64,000 nt of DNA, from NCBI RefSeq assembly GCF_016808095.1, contig NC_068976.1, positions 15,587,663 through 15,651,662 of the forward strand, in the 5' to 3' direction. The notes under the pieces were generated by a model, which saw nothing but the letters and a program-made list of their open reading frames with translations, did no database searches and had not been told where the DNA came from. This document shows positions 52,236-63,133 of this stretch, piece after piece. Within the stretch, counting starts at the first letter, position 1. Every line of letters begins with the position of its first letter. The position numbers and the translations under genes are program-made. Source of the DNA: Vigna angularis (taxonomy: Eukaryota > Streptophyta > Magnoliopsida > Fabales > Fabaceae).

Positions 52236-54760
52236 TGGTTGATTGTTTTGAAAATTGAAATTTTTGAATTTGTTGAAATTTTGAGAACCTTTTTTGATTT
52301 TGATTTTGATTTTGAAATTAAGAAACAAGGTGTTGCATTTTTGTACAAGTATATGGATTCTTGATATGCAAGAGAAACTTGGTTGATGTAAATTTTGAAA
52401 TTTGGAGAAGAAAAGTTTGATGAATGTTGATTTTTTTTGTGTTTTTGAAGGAAGAAGATTTGGTGAAAACATGTAATTTTGAAATTGAAGGAGAAAGCTT
52501 TGATGCATTTTTTTTGTCTTTTTGAAGGAAGAAAAATTTGATGAAATTTTTGAAATTAGAGAGGAAAACTTTGATGCATTTTTTTTTTGTCTTTTTGAAG
52601 GAAGAAAAATTTGATGAATATACATGAAGGCAAATTCAAAGTTGATGAAAATATGTACATGATGTATTGGAAGATTATGAACCTATGACATTTTTTTTAG
52701 AGTCAATTTGTTTCCTTTGAAATCATCCAATTTATGACGATCTAGACTTCCAATTTCCTTCAATGGATGTCCAATCCTAAAAGTCAACCATGCAAAATGA
52801 AGCTTGTGTGCTACACATTTCTTGGCGAGATACTAGTGTGTACATGCTTGATATCAGGGGTTGGGAAAATATGTGGAGGATGATTGGAAGGATTTGGAGA
52901 GTACCGGGTGGGCCTCTTGAGCCTTCTACTCCTTAAAACGGCTACAAAGGCCAATGTGAGGTAGTAGATACCCAGAAGCTACTCTGGAACATGGTAGAAG
53001 TATTGGTATGGACAAATGTATCTATGAATTGAGAGGGAATAAGTCATGAATCAGGGAGTGAGAATATCATGTGGGATTTGCGAATTGCCCCAAATTTGGT
53101 TGTAATGGATTTCTTTGAAGTTCGGGGCGAACCAAGATCATGCAAAGCCCAACAAGGGATGCCCCAGTCTTTGTATGAGCTTTGAATATTCAGATGAAAA
53201 AAAATTGTGATTTAACAAAGTTGCTCAATACTCTGAATGAGCCGGAACATATGAAAGTTACAAAGTTTCCTTGGTTTTGGGTATGAGTCAATTAAGCGAG
53301 GTTCAAAAAGAGGTTGCCCCCCACTTTGGGTTTACGAATGATAAGATGGACTCAAGATCATACAAAACCCCAAAGTGTCTGCCCCTGTTTTGAGGGTGTA
53401 TTTATGAATTTCGTGCGGACAAAATCTGAGAGGCCCAACAAGGGATGCCCCGGTCTTGGTACGAACTTTGAATATACAGATGAAACAAATGTGAGATTGA
53501 CAAAGTCGACCAGTATTCTGAATGGGCCGGGCCGAAACATATGAAACTCACATGGTTGCCCCAGTTTGGAAGAACAGGCGTAAAGGTTATGAAGAGCTTA
53601 CAAAGTTGCCCCAAGTTAGGGACTCGGGGGAAGAGTTTGAATGGGATTTGAATGTGTTCAGGAATTTGTGATGGATATGGAAAGGATTGGCTTGAAAAGA
53701 TTGCCCCAAACGGTTTGATTTTCCTTTGTATAATTTTGATCAATAGGGAGTTCCCTTCATCCGAGGACATTTATTTTTCATCACTCATTTTTTTTTACAA
53801 CTGCATTGTTGGTCATTTTTGTCTTGTCTCAAAATTAAGCTTTATGAAAATTTAAGCAACCAGTATTCAATCTGTGTGGACCTTTATTGGGCTTGTAATG
53901 TGGCTTGGGCTAAAGGGTGTTGAAAGAAAGGATATAAAGGCTCAAATAAATTTTTATGGGTATTTGTTTTGAAAAACAAGAGTTACCATCTATATTTTGT
54001 ATCAGTTATTTGTCAAAACTGTTTTGACTTTCTTTGCTAATTTGCAAATTTCACTCTTTGCTTGTCATCACTTCGTGATTCTTGCCATTTTTGCTTCACT
54101 TTTGAGGAATTCTCTTTATTTGATCACTAAGTGTGTTCTTTTGCAATCTGAGTCGACTTCTACTGTGATGGTAACCCTTGTTTGGGTAAAATTTGAAAAA
54201 AATTTCTTATTGGCTCAAATTTGGTATCAAAGGATATATTTTGTTTTTTTTTTTTTTTGTTTTTGGATGAAGAAAGATGGCCACACATCACTTCAAATTT
54301 TGATCGCTTTATTTTCAAAAGATTAATTAAGAGACAAAGACTAAATGATCTCAACAGAGTCATTTTTCATTTTTTTTTAACGGAATCCAGGATCTCCCAA
54401 ATGAAAGCAGTGGAGGTAACGGAAAAAACTGCCCCAGTGTAAAACTTGATGTTTATCATTTGGGCTCAAGAACATGATTGGTCCAATCTATTGGTATAGC
54501 GAAGGCTGAAGGATGATGTTTTCAAGCAATGCACACACAGATATCTCTTAAGAATATGTGACTCAAACATTTGAGTACAGGAGATTATGACATCCATTAC
54601 ATTTTTTTTTGAAATCTCATAAAATGGATGATTTGCATTGAAAACAAATGACTCAACTTTTGCGTATTTTTTTTTTGTTTTATGCATGAAGAAAAGTAAT
54701 ATGAAATGAAAATGATGATGCTTGTTGAAAAACAGATTCTTTTTTTTTTTTTTGGTTTGA
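52236..54760. other. Repeat-rich non-coding region of the Ogre-type element
   Basis: No protein is recognised. A segment of about 290 bp is repeated once in degenerate form: 'aacaagggatgccccagtc' near 53149 and 'aacaagggatgccccggtc' near 53437, followed in both by 'tctgaatg.gccgg' and 'aacatatgaaa'. Long T tracts occur throughout. Confidence 0.55.
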
Positions 54761-54764
54761 AAAA

Positions 54765-55240
54765 TGGGCTTTGCAGACTAGCCGGGAAACTGGACCTTAA
54801 GGGACGATATGGAAAATAGGCTTTGTGAGCTATTGTGGAAATTGAGATTTTTGGCCTTTGCAGAAATCTGGGCCTTGCGGGTCAGTATGGAAACTGAGCT
54901 TTGCAAGCCAGTATGGGAAATGGGCATTCTGAGCTAATGTGGAAATTGATATTTTTCGGCCATTGTGGAAACTGGGCCTTGCGGGTCAGCATGGAAGTTG
55001 GGCTTTGCAAGCCAGTATGGGAAATTGGCTTTACGAGCTTATTGTGGAAATTGAGATTTTTGGCCTTTGCAGAATATGAGATTTTTCGGCCAATGTGGAA
55101 TCTGGGCCTTGCGGGCCAACATGGAAGTTGGGCTTTGCAAACCAGTATGGGAAACGGGATTTGAGAGCTAAAATGGAAACAAAGGCTTGGGAACCAGTGC
55201 AGAAACTAGGCTTGGTGAGCAATGCAGGAAATGATATGAG
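54765..55240. repeat. Degenerate tandem array (gggccttgcgggtcagtatgg family)
   Basis: Short phrases 'gggctttgcaagccagtatg', 'gggccttgcgggtcag' and 'gagatttttggcctttgcag' recur several times with a larger period of about 105-125 bp. Confidence 0.8.
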
Positions 55241-55529
55241 AAAATTTTGTTTAGGAAAACGTTTGAAAAAAGTTTTTTTTTGACACGGGAAAATCCAGAT
55301 CGGATCGAACCCGAGGAGAAAAATCACAGAAGGAAGGTGGACTTACCAGGCACATTGACCCAATGGATCAGATGACCTGAGCCGTGTGAACTTGTCACAA
55401 GAAGATGACGAAGAACACAGTTTTTTTGCATTTTTTCAAAGTTTATGAAACAAGCTAAAAGAAATTCAATTTTTTTTTAAATTTTTTGTTATGAGAGGAT
55501 TTCACAAGATTGAACTAAAGAAAATTTTG

Positions 55530-56200
55530 CAACACCACCAGACTCAATGGGCCAAACATTATTCTTGTTACAACCACGACAAGACTCAATGGGCCCAACA
55601 CTATTCCTTTTACAATAATGAAAAAAACTTGAGACAAGAGTCTGAATTCCCTTTTTTTTTTGCACAAATATTTATTCACACAAATGAAAAGGGAAAATAT
55701 GAATTGAGAACACAAAATAAACATGTATTTTTTTATTTTTTCAGAAATTCAGATGGACTGGTTCAAGAGAAACCACATATGCCAAAAGGGCCTATTGGGC
55801 TCAAAAACTGTTCATCTTTCATTCTCAGATTTTTCTTCTTTAACAACAAATTCAACGAAAATCACACAAGACAAATTGAACAAATGTACAAAATATCATT
55901 CAACAGCAAAAATGTGAAAACAAAATATTTTTGACACAATTTCAAAAGAAGTAGACTCGAGAGACAACCACGAAGGTCATTGGGCCTAATGGGCTCGAGC
56001 ACTGTTTTTTTTTCAGATTTTTTTTTTTTTACAAATTCAAAGAAAATCACACAGGACAATTTGAACAAATGTACAAAACATCATTCAACAGCAAAAATGT
56101 GAAAACAAAGTATTTTTGACATATTTCCAAAAGAAGTATACTCGAGAGAAAAACCACGAAGGCCATTGGGCCTAATGGGCTCAAGCACTGTTTTTTTTTT
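55530..56200. repeat. Degenerate repeats with a period of about 187 bp
   Basis: The block 'gaacaaatgtacaaaa.atcattcaacagcaaaaatgtg' followed by 'ctcgagag', 'cattgggcctaatgggctc' and a T tract occurs near 55874-56010 and again near 56062-56195. A looser related segment (gactcaatgggcc...) lies at 55540-55610. Confidence 0.8.
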
Positions 56201-56698
56201 AATATTTTTGATTTATTCAAAAATGTAGAAGAAGAAGGAAAAAAAAATCAAACAAAATGGTGATGTGAAAATACAAACATGCCAAAATAATTTTTCACTC
56301 AAATTTATATTTCAGAAAGAATTGGGTTCAAAGAAGGCTAACATGGTAATGAGGCCCAATGAACCTGAAGATGTCCTTTATCATGCAAATGAAAAACAAA
56401 TTTGAACACTTCAAATTTTACATCACCCCACTTATATATATATTTTTTTTTTGAAAATTTTTCATTTATCATATTTTGATTTTTTTGTTTTATTATTTTT
56501 TTTTTTTTGAAATCGGGTCATCCAAGAAGTCTTGAATTGGGCCGGATCGACCCAACAAAACCCTACCCGTTTTCAGATTTTCAAAATTTTTTTTTAATTT
56601 TTACTTATTTATATTTTTTTTTTTGAACTCAGAAAGACCGGGACCGACACCAGACGGTTGCAGCGACCGGAACTGTAGCCACAGTGGATTTGCTCAGC

Positions 56699-56705
56699 TA
56701 TAAAA
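56699..56705 (+). promoter_or_regulatory. TATA box of the antisense homeodomain gene
   Basis: TATAAAA stands in a locally GC-richer segment on the + strand. It is followed after about 30 bp by a CA-type start context (gcgacattttctg) and then a CT-rich leader, as in ordinary plant promoters. Confidence 0.55.
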
Positions 56706-56729
56706 CGGGTATCCCTTCGGGGTCGAGCG

Positions 56730-56881
56730 ACATTTTCTGATTTTACTCTCTGTCTAACCTTCTCTTTCTCCCTCTTCCTCTCTTCCTTGAGCGTCTGAGT
56801 TCTGCGAGGAGCCTCTGCCCCCGTGTGCTTTCGGAGGCGTCCCAGGGCTGCGACGAGCTTCTGTAAGCCTTCCACTTCCAG
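56730..56881 (+). other. Predicted 5' leader exon of the homeodomain gene
   Basis: The segment is pyrimidine-rich and ends at a good donor (CTTCCAG|GTAAGT, G at 56881). The predicted leader intron 56882-57678 is T-rich and ends TTTTGTTTTAG. Exon sequence resumes at 57679, 18 bp before the ATG. A weaker donor (CT|GTAAGCC) lies near 56862. This is a prediction from splice motifs alone. Confidence 0.45.
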
Positions 56882-57696
56882 GTAAGTCCTCTAAACTCTT
56901 CGATCTTCTTTCTTTCCTTTAAGTTTTTCCTTTTTGTTTTTCTTCCTTCCATCCCTCCTTCTCTGCTTTTCTGTTCTTTCGATCTTTCCTTCTCTGTTTT
57001 TTTTCATTTTTCTTTTCTCTTATGCTTTCCGGTTTATTCTTTACTCTCTAGCCTTCTGCTTCTGCTTTTCCTTTTATGCTTTTGCTTTCCATTTTTGCTT
57101 TACTTCCCCTCTCCCCTTTATGCTTTTCTTTTCTGCTTTCTTTTCTGCAAGCTCTTCTATTTTCTTCTGCTTTCCGCTTTGTCTGCTTTTATTTCTTTCT
57201 CGCCTTTCTCTGCCTTTCTTTCTGAGTCCTCTTTTCTCTTTTCTCTTTTTTTTTAATTAATTTAAAAACTCAAAACACTTAAAAACACAACTGTCTTAAA
57301 CTTAAGGGGTATATAGGCTGGAAACCAGACGTTAATCTCCCTTCGATTGAAGGTATGGCAGAGACAATCGGGTAGAACAACGCCACGTACCCCATAAAAT
57401 CAGAAAACTTAAAAAGAGAATTTATTTGTATGAACCGGACATGGACCAAATGGACAAGGACAAAAGGACAAGGACAAAAGGACATAGATCCGTTTAGGAC
57501 CCTCTTGCAAGGACCGTGAAACAGATCCGAGACCAGACACTGAAATAACAAAAACCGACCGGACAAAAATAAACTTAAAAGGAAACAAAAACACATAAAG
57601 AAAACACTGAAAAAACCTTTTGTTTTATGCTTTTGTTATGTTTTTGTTCTTTTTATTTTTTATTATTTTTTGTTTTAGAAAACTTAGAGAAGAAAA

Positions 57697-58256
57697 ATGA
57701 ACGAGATGGAGATGGAGAGGTACACCAGTCAGCGGTGGAGACCTACTGACGATCAGGTCAAGATGATGACCAGAATCTACAACTTTGGGGTCACACACCC
57801 AAGCAGAGCGCAAGTTGTCGAGATCGCGTCTCGACTAAGGACCTTCGCAGATGCCAGCGAATACAACGTGCACTGCTGGTTCAACAATCACGGCAATCGG
57901 GTCAGGCGCTGGCAAGCGGAGATAGACCCCACTGGCACTCAGTTTTCACAACTGCCGTTATACATGTATGGTAAGCATCCCGATCACCTCCACCCCCTTT
58001 TTTTTTGAAAATTTTCTCCTCATCTTATTATTGACATTTTTGTTTTTTTTTTTTGTTTTATTTTTGGAAAGAATACGACTGGGTGATCATGAGGGCGCCG
58101 AGGCTGCTGGACTTGTTCCCCGTTCCGATCATCATTGACGACGACAGGGACACACGACAAATCCCTCCACCCATGCTTCTCACATTCCGGACCCGAGCTC
58201 CCTCGACGGAGCTCTCCCTCAGACCACCGCAACCAGCTCGGGAATTTTTTCGCTGA
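57697..58256 (+). CDS. WUSCHEL-related homeobox-like protein inside an Ogre-type element (2 exons, 152 aa)
   Basis: Exon 1 is 57697-57970, intron 57971-58071 (GT...AG, 101 bp), exon 2 58072-58256; the joined frame is 459 bp with no stop before TGA. Residues 10-72 form a WOX-type homeodomain: SQRWRPTDDQ, a Pro in the first loop (THPSRAQ), RLRTF, and recognition helix NVHCWFNNHGNRVRRW with the invariant W61-F62 and N64. After it come LLDLFPV (103-109), resembling the WUS-box core (TLPLFPM), and TELSLRP (137-143), resembling the EAR-like repression motif of WUS-clade proteins. Known WOX proteins are nuclear transcription factors acting in meristems. The gene lies antisense to the surrounding element and between its decayed gag and its 3' LTR. 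Homeodomain divergence from WUS is considerable. A possible poly(A) signal AATAAA is at 58551-58556. Whether it is expressed is unknown. Confidence 0.82.
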
Positions 58257-59330
58257 ATTGTTGTTGTTTTTTTTTTTTTAATGGTTTGTAATATTAACGA
58301 TCACCAGTGATCGAACCCTGAACACTGTTTATTTGCTTTTGTTATCTGCTTTATTTGCCTTTTTTTTTGTTTTTATTGTTTTTATTTGAAATTGTGACTT
58401 TGCACTTTTTTTTGTTATATCTGCTTTTTCTTTTTTTTTTTGGATTTTTATCTTATTTATCAAATGTTAAGATCGTTTCAGTATATTCAGAATGATGTCT
58501 TTGTTCAAAATCAACTCTCCGACCTTACTGTAAATCTTGCTCTGATGATGAAATAAAATTAGATTTTTATGGTTTTTCTTTTTATTTGGTTTCAGTCTAA
58601 ACAAAATTTCTAATCTAAACAAAATGATGGAAAACTGGGTTCCAAAAGAAAATAAAATATTTACAAAGAAAAAAAAAACGGAAAAAAGACTTCGAAAGAA
58701 ATGAAAACCAAAGCGAACGCCATGAGCATGAAAAACAAAATTTTGAAATCATTATGCATATGAGACAATACAGAAATGGGAAGAGAGGAACAATGAACTT
58801 GTAAACAAAATTTGCACAATTTGAGATTTCGACAAAACTCTTTTTTTTTATATCGTCATTTTTTTTGTTTGGCGACACCCTATTAGGACATGATTTCCAG
58901 TAAACCTTGGAGATACCAAGTAATGAAAGTTCACATTAAAAGCTCATGGATGAAAGCGTGACATCAATGAGCATAAACCTCATAGGAAGACAAATTAAAG
59001 CTCGAGCAAAACAACATCAGTTCCAACATTAGAGTCCTCTTCACTCGTCCATGGCATTTGTAGAGGTGAACTCACGCTTTGCCACAATGCTGGATTAACT
59101 TTCTTCAAACTTTAATTATCTTGAATGAATCAAAGTTTGCCTTCGCGCTTGAACCACCAGCACTTTTGGAACGATCAATGGCCACTCCGTGGTAATCACC
59201 TTTTGTGTATGTTGTATCATGAGTCTTGAGGTATTGAGGCTTTATAGGCTTCATGTAACAAGTAACGACCAAGCTTTTTATGTAGGAGATTTGGAAGAAA
59301 CGTTGCATAATTCAGAAGGTTAGGAGTGAA
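58257..59330. other. Downstream region of the homeodomain gene
   Basis: T-rich sequence with an AATAAA near 58551 that could serve the homeodomain gene. After about 58900 the minus strand may continue the decayed gag region. No further gene is recognised. Confidence 0.4.
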
Positions 59331-62330
59331 ACTCATAAGCCTTTTCTCTTGATCAAACATTTTTCTACCTGACAGCTTGGTGGGAAGTTGAGTTTGGGTC
59401 GAGTCCAGTTTTGTCTCAGAGCGGTTTCCAAAGGGTAGGCCAACGGTATTTGAGTAGTGGGATGTGATTGGGCTCTTTCTTCTCTCTTTATCCTAGGCTT
59501 AGACCGAACTTGTTAACATTTGCCATCATGGTAGGACCTTGAGCGATCTTTTCAGTCTTCACACAAATCTCAAGTCTTTCTCTGATTATCACCAAGTTTG
59601 CAAAGTTTTAGGGAAATACTGCTCACCATGGTCTCACAGAAGGGTGATTACAAAGTATTCAAGAATAGGGCCCGCATCTCCTTATCAGTCATAGGAGGCT
59701 TTTCTTGAGCAACAATCTTTTTCCTCTTATAAGCATATTCTTTGAACGAATCTGACTCCTTCTTCACCATGCTCGACAGTTGTAGTCAACCAGGCGCTAC
59801 ATCCAGGTTATATTTATAGTGCTTCCAAATGCCTCTACCAGATCCTCCCAAGACTAGACGTGTGAAGGTTCAAGATAAGCATAATAATCAGTGCCATGCT
59901 AGCCAAACTACCTTAGAAGAAATGACTTGACAACTTTTCATCTCATGTGTGCACAACCATTTTCTTGCCATACACCCTGAGATGGCTCCTAGGAGAAACG
60001 ATTCCCCATGTTTCTCACATCGGGGTAATTTAGACTTTGTGGGACCTGGGACTAAGCATAGTCGTGCGACATTTACACTTGTCGACCTCAACATCCACTG
60101 GTGCAACGACATGAGGAGAAGATTTCAACTCGGGTTGCCTTGTCATTGTCTTGCTTATTACACTGGGCTGAATCATTTCTGTAGGGACCATGAAAGTGGT
60201 TGCCCTAAGCTTGTTTCTTCCTTCAACTGCGTTATTTTCTGCCTTTTGAGTGCGAAATTGTCTCGAGTCCACTTCCAAGGATGTAGTGTCATTCTAGGGA
60301 AGACCATAAGGAGGGAAAGTTTGTGCTCTTGGAACTCTTCGTTGCGCTCATGCACGCGAATCTACACGGCTTTGCAAGGCATTCAGAAGCTCTAGAATTC
60401 AACTCATTTGCTCATTCAATTGTTGGACACCTACTTTCATCCCTTCTTGAACCTTTCCTTGGTTCTCCAAGATTCTGTAACTGGTTCAAGTCCTTTAGGG
60501 TATCTTGGATGTTTAGCCGCATTTTAGTTTTTTTTTTTAGTTTTTTTTTTTAAAAGAAATTAAAAAAAGGAAAAAAATAAAAAAAAAGAAAAGAACAGAC
60601 AACGCAGTTCAAAATCTCTAGTCAGAAATTATAAAGCTGTGAAAATAATTGCCCCAGTATAACTTTGGAAATTAACACGAAACAGAGTCAATAAGGTGAT
60701 TCATCATTCAGAAGTTCCCAAAATGCGAGACATAGGAATTCTTGGTCAACCATCGCAGGCTTTAGTCATCACATTCTTCATTGGTCTGATCAGTTTCTCG
60801 CAGCAATTGAGGAATGTTTCAATCCCCTTAGGCGGGTTGATGATTGACATTACAGACCCAGCACCAGCTAATAGCTTAGGAACATTTTCAATGACTTCAT
60901 TGATGAAGAAAGCTAATTGTGAGTGACTTGTCCTTCTTCAACGACATATTCCTTCATCTGACTCATTCAATCTTTATGTCCCCTTTTAGCTGAATGGCAA
61001 CATTCCTTCTAATTTTGTCACTGCTGCTTCTATCCACTGCTCATCATTTTGAAATTTCTTTTCGCAATTTGGGTAAGGGAAATTAATGTGAATTACAACT
61101 TGATTGTCTTAACCCTTTCTGTGATTCATTGGCTAAGGGAAACTTTCATTAACAGCTCATGATCTTGGGCCTTTCATTGAAGCGAACAACATTGCCCCCA
61201 ATTGTCTTTAACTTGATGGAGCATTTCAGCGAAAATTCATTCCTCATATGATCTGCAATGTGGCGAGAGATGCAGGTGTTAGCGATCCTCTCAGGATACT
61301 CAAATTATTTTTTGCGCTAACACAGGATTGCAATTAATACAACATCTAATACCCATGAGGGGTACATTAGGATACCTCCTGCAATGATATGTAATCTGCA
61401 ATCTATGCTCCCAAGGGACACACCATTTAACTTGTTCTTCATTTAAACTTGCACAAAGTTGCGCCCATTCATTTACTCTTTTCACATGTGGTTCACAAGG
61501 AACAGCCTAAGACAAGCGCAAAAGTGCCTAAAAGTCACTTCTTTTTCCAATGGTGACCCATGTTCACCTGACTGAGTACCTGTGATGGATTTTTTGTACA
61601 AAATCCAATTTTCTCTCGGGTAATCGTTTACAATGTCCTTGTAATCGATTACATACTACAATAATTCGTCCATGGGGTACAGGGAATTTAAGGCGTCTTC
61701 AGTCTCACGGGAAATGAACCACAAATACACCACTGGTAGACAACATAACATCTTTCCCTCTTTAAGTTCGTAACAACGATTAAGGGTCCCATAAACTTCA
61801 GCCAGGATGGCACTGACTAGATTCTCATAGCGCTCTTTGTCTCCCACAAATGCATTCATAGCGGCATAATCGACGAGGTTCCTGACATTTAGGAGAAAGC
61901 ATGACACCATAGAGGAGAAGAGCTAATACATCCGTAAACATTTCCCAATTTTCCTTTTAAGCCAAACGATGTAGGTATTCCTATAAGTATCTTTGAGGAA
62001 GGCCCCTCACTTTGCCCTTGATTGTGAACTCGCTTTCCAACTTCATTGGGTGTACTTTCCTGATCCTCGCTAACTACAAGACAAGGATATACTGCTCAAG
62101 GTAGCTGTATGGAGTCTTTTCCATATTTAAGACTTGCTCGAATTCTTCCACTGGTGGCACTAGTTGGAAATCTTGGAAAGTGAAGCACCTTAGTGATGGA
62201 TCATAGTACTGGGCTAAAGTAGTAATTGCTGATGTTTGGACCTCCACCTCTAACAGACTCAACAAATTCTTATACCCCACCAATATTATCCTCCTTTACT
62301 TGACGTGCATCTTTTCGTCAAAATGTATGA
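59330..62330 (-). pseudogene. Decayed gag-region ORF of the Ogre-type element
   Basis: Several minus-strand fragments in consecutive order resemble the N-terminal gag-region protein carried by Ogre-type elements in legumes (the DUF7745-like family, by memory). The fragment at 62283-62074 has YYDPSLRCFTFQDFQLVPP; at 61910-61656 LVDYAAMNAFVGD, LAEVYGTLNRCYE and CCLPVVYLWF; at 61485-61300 YPNVPLMGIRCCINCNPVLA. Farther on, near 59.65-59.8 kb, SDSFKEYAYKRKKIVAQEKP and MTDKEMRALFLNTL recall the conserved retrotransposon gag segment. Frames change and stops intervene throughout, so no functional protein is possible. It fixes the orientation of the element. No protease or pol domain follows where it would be expected. 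Confidence 0.72.
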
Positions 62331-63113
62331 ACTTGAATACCTCTTGACTCAAAATTCCATGTTAATTCCCCTTTTTTAGCTTAAGGCCTTAATCACAACT
62401 TTATAATTTTTGACTAGAATCCACAAAACGTGACAAGACTAAGAAGAAAAACAATGAGCGAAAAAAGGAAAAAGCAAAAGAAAGGAAAAAAGATAAAGAG
62501 ATATGAGGATATGTACAAGGTGCGTGATTTTTATTAAGCGAACATGAGGGTTATAAGAATACACATTTCTCCCTTTTGTGCCTTATCAAAGGTTGGATGA
62601 CAAAAGTTCTAAGGCCAAATATATGCACTCACAAGGATAGCTTCCTAATGCTTAAATCAGGCCACCAGAGCTATGGCTCTTTTCACTGTTTCTCCACAAC
62701 AGTCAGAGTAATCAACTAGATGTGGAGACACAAATGAAAAGAACAGACTCTGGCTGGGGTTCTCACGATAGCCAAACAGGAAGTACATCCCAGAGTGACA
62801 CCGCTACACAACCCCTCTATTTCTAAGTTGCGCTCAGACCCGGGTATAGGGCCTCACTCATGATATGCATATGATGTGTGTGTGTGAAGGGAGGAAGCAA
62901 TCGTACACCCCAAACCCTCACCTGCAAAACAACCAGAAAATTCCCAGGCAGATATAACATGTTTTCTATCCTAGGGTTCAATGTAATCAAAACAAACACA
63001 TATACAATTATGACAAATATCAAACAAAGATAAAGAAAAAGAAAGGAAAGAAAAACACAAAGAAAAACCACATTGAATTCGCACATCTAATTAAATGGCC
63101 TGACTCTCTGGTG
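62331..63113. other. Untranslated leader of the Ogre-type element
   Basis: The sequence between the gag remnant and the PBS contains no recognisable coding region. The position corresponds to the 5' leader of the element on the minus strand. Confidence 0.5.
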
Positions 63114-63131
63114 TCCCCAGTGGAGTCGCCA
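63114..63131 (-). promoter_or_regulatory. Primer binding site of the Ogre-type element
   Basis: Minus-strand TGGCGACTCCACTGGGGA begins two bases inside the 5' LTR border. It starts with TGG, as needed to pair with a tRNA CCA end. The sequence is the type described for Ogre elements (tRNA-Arg primer; from memory). Confidence 0.82.
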
Positions 63132-63133
63132 TC

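Noticed and set aside
56934..57260. 108-codon frame rich in Phe, Ser and Leu
   Set aside because: It lies in the predicted T/C-rich leader intron of the homeodomain gene; the composition alone produces a pseudo-membrane protein.
50667..59330. Possibility that the homeodomain gene is a host gene between two independent insertions
   Set aside because: The matching LTRs, PPT, PBS and gag orientation are consistent with one element; this alternative is less likely but cannot be excluded without the right flank.
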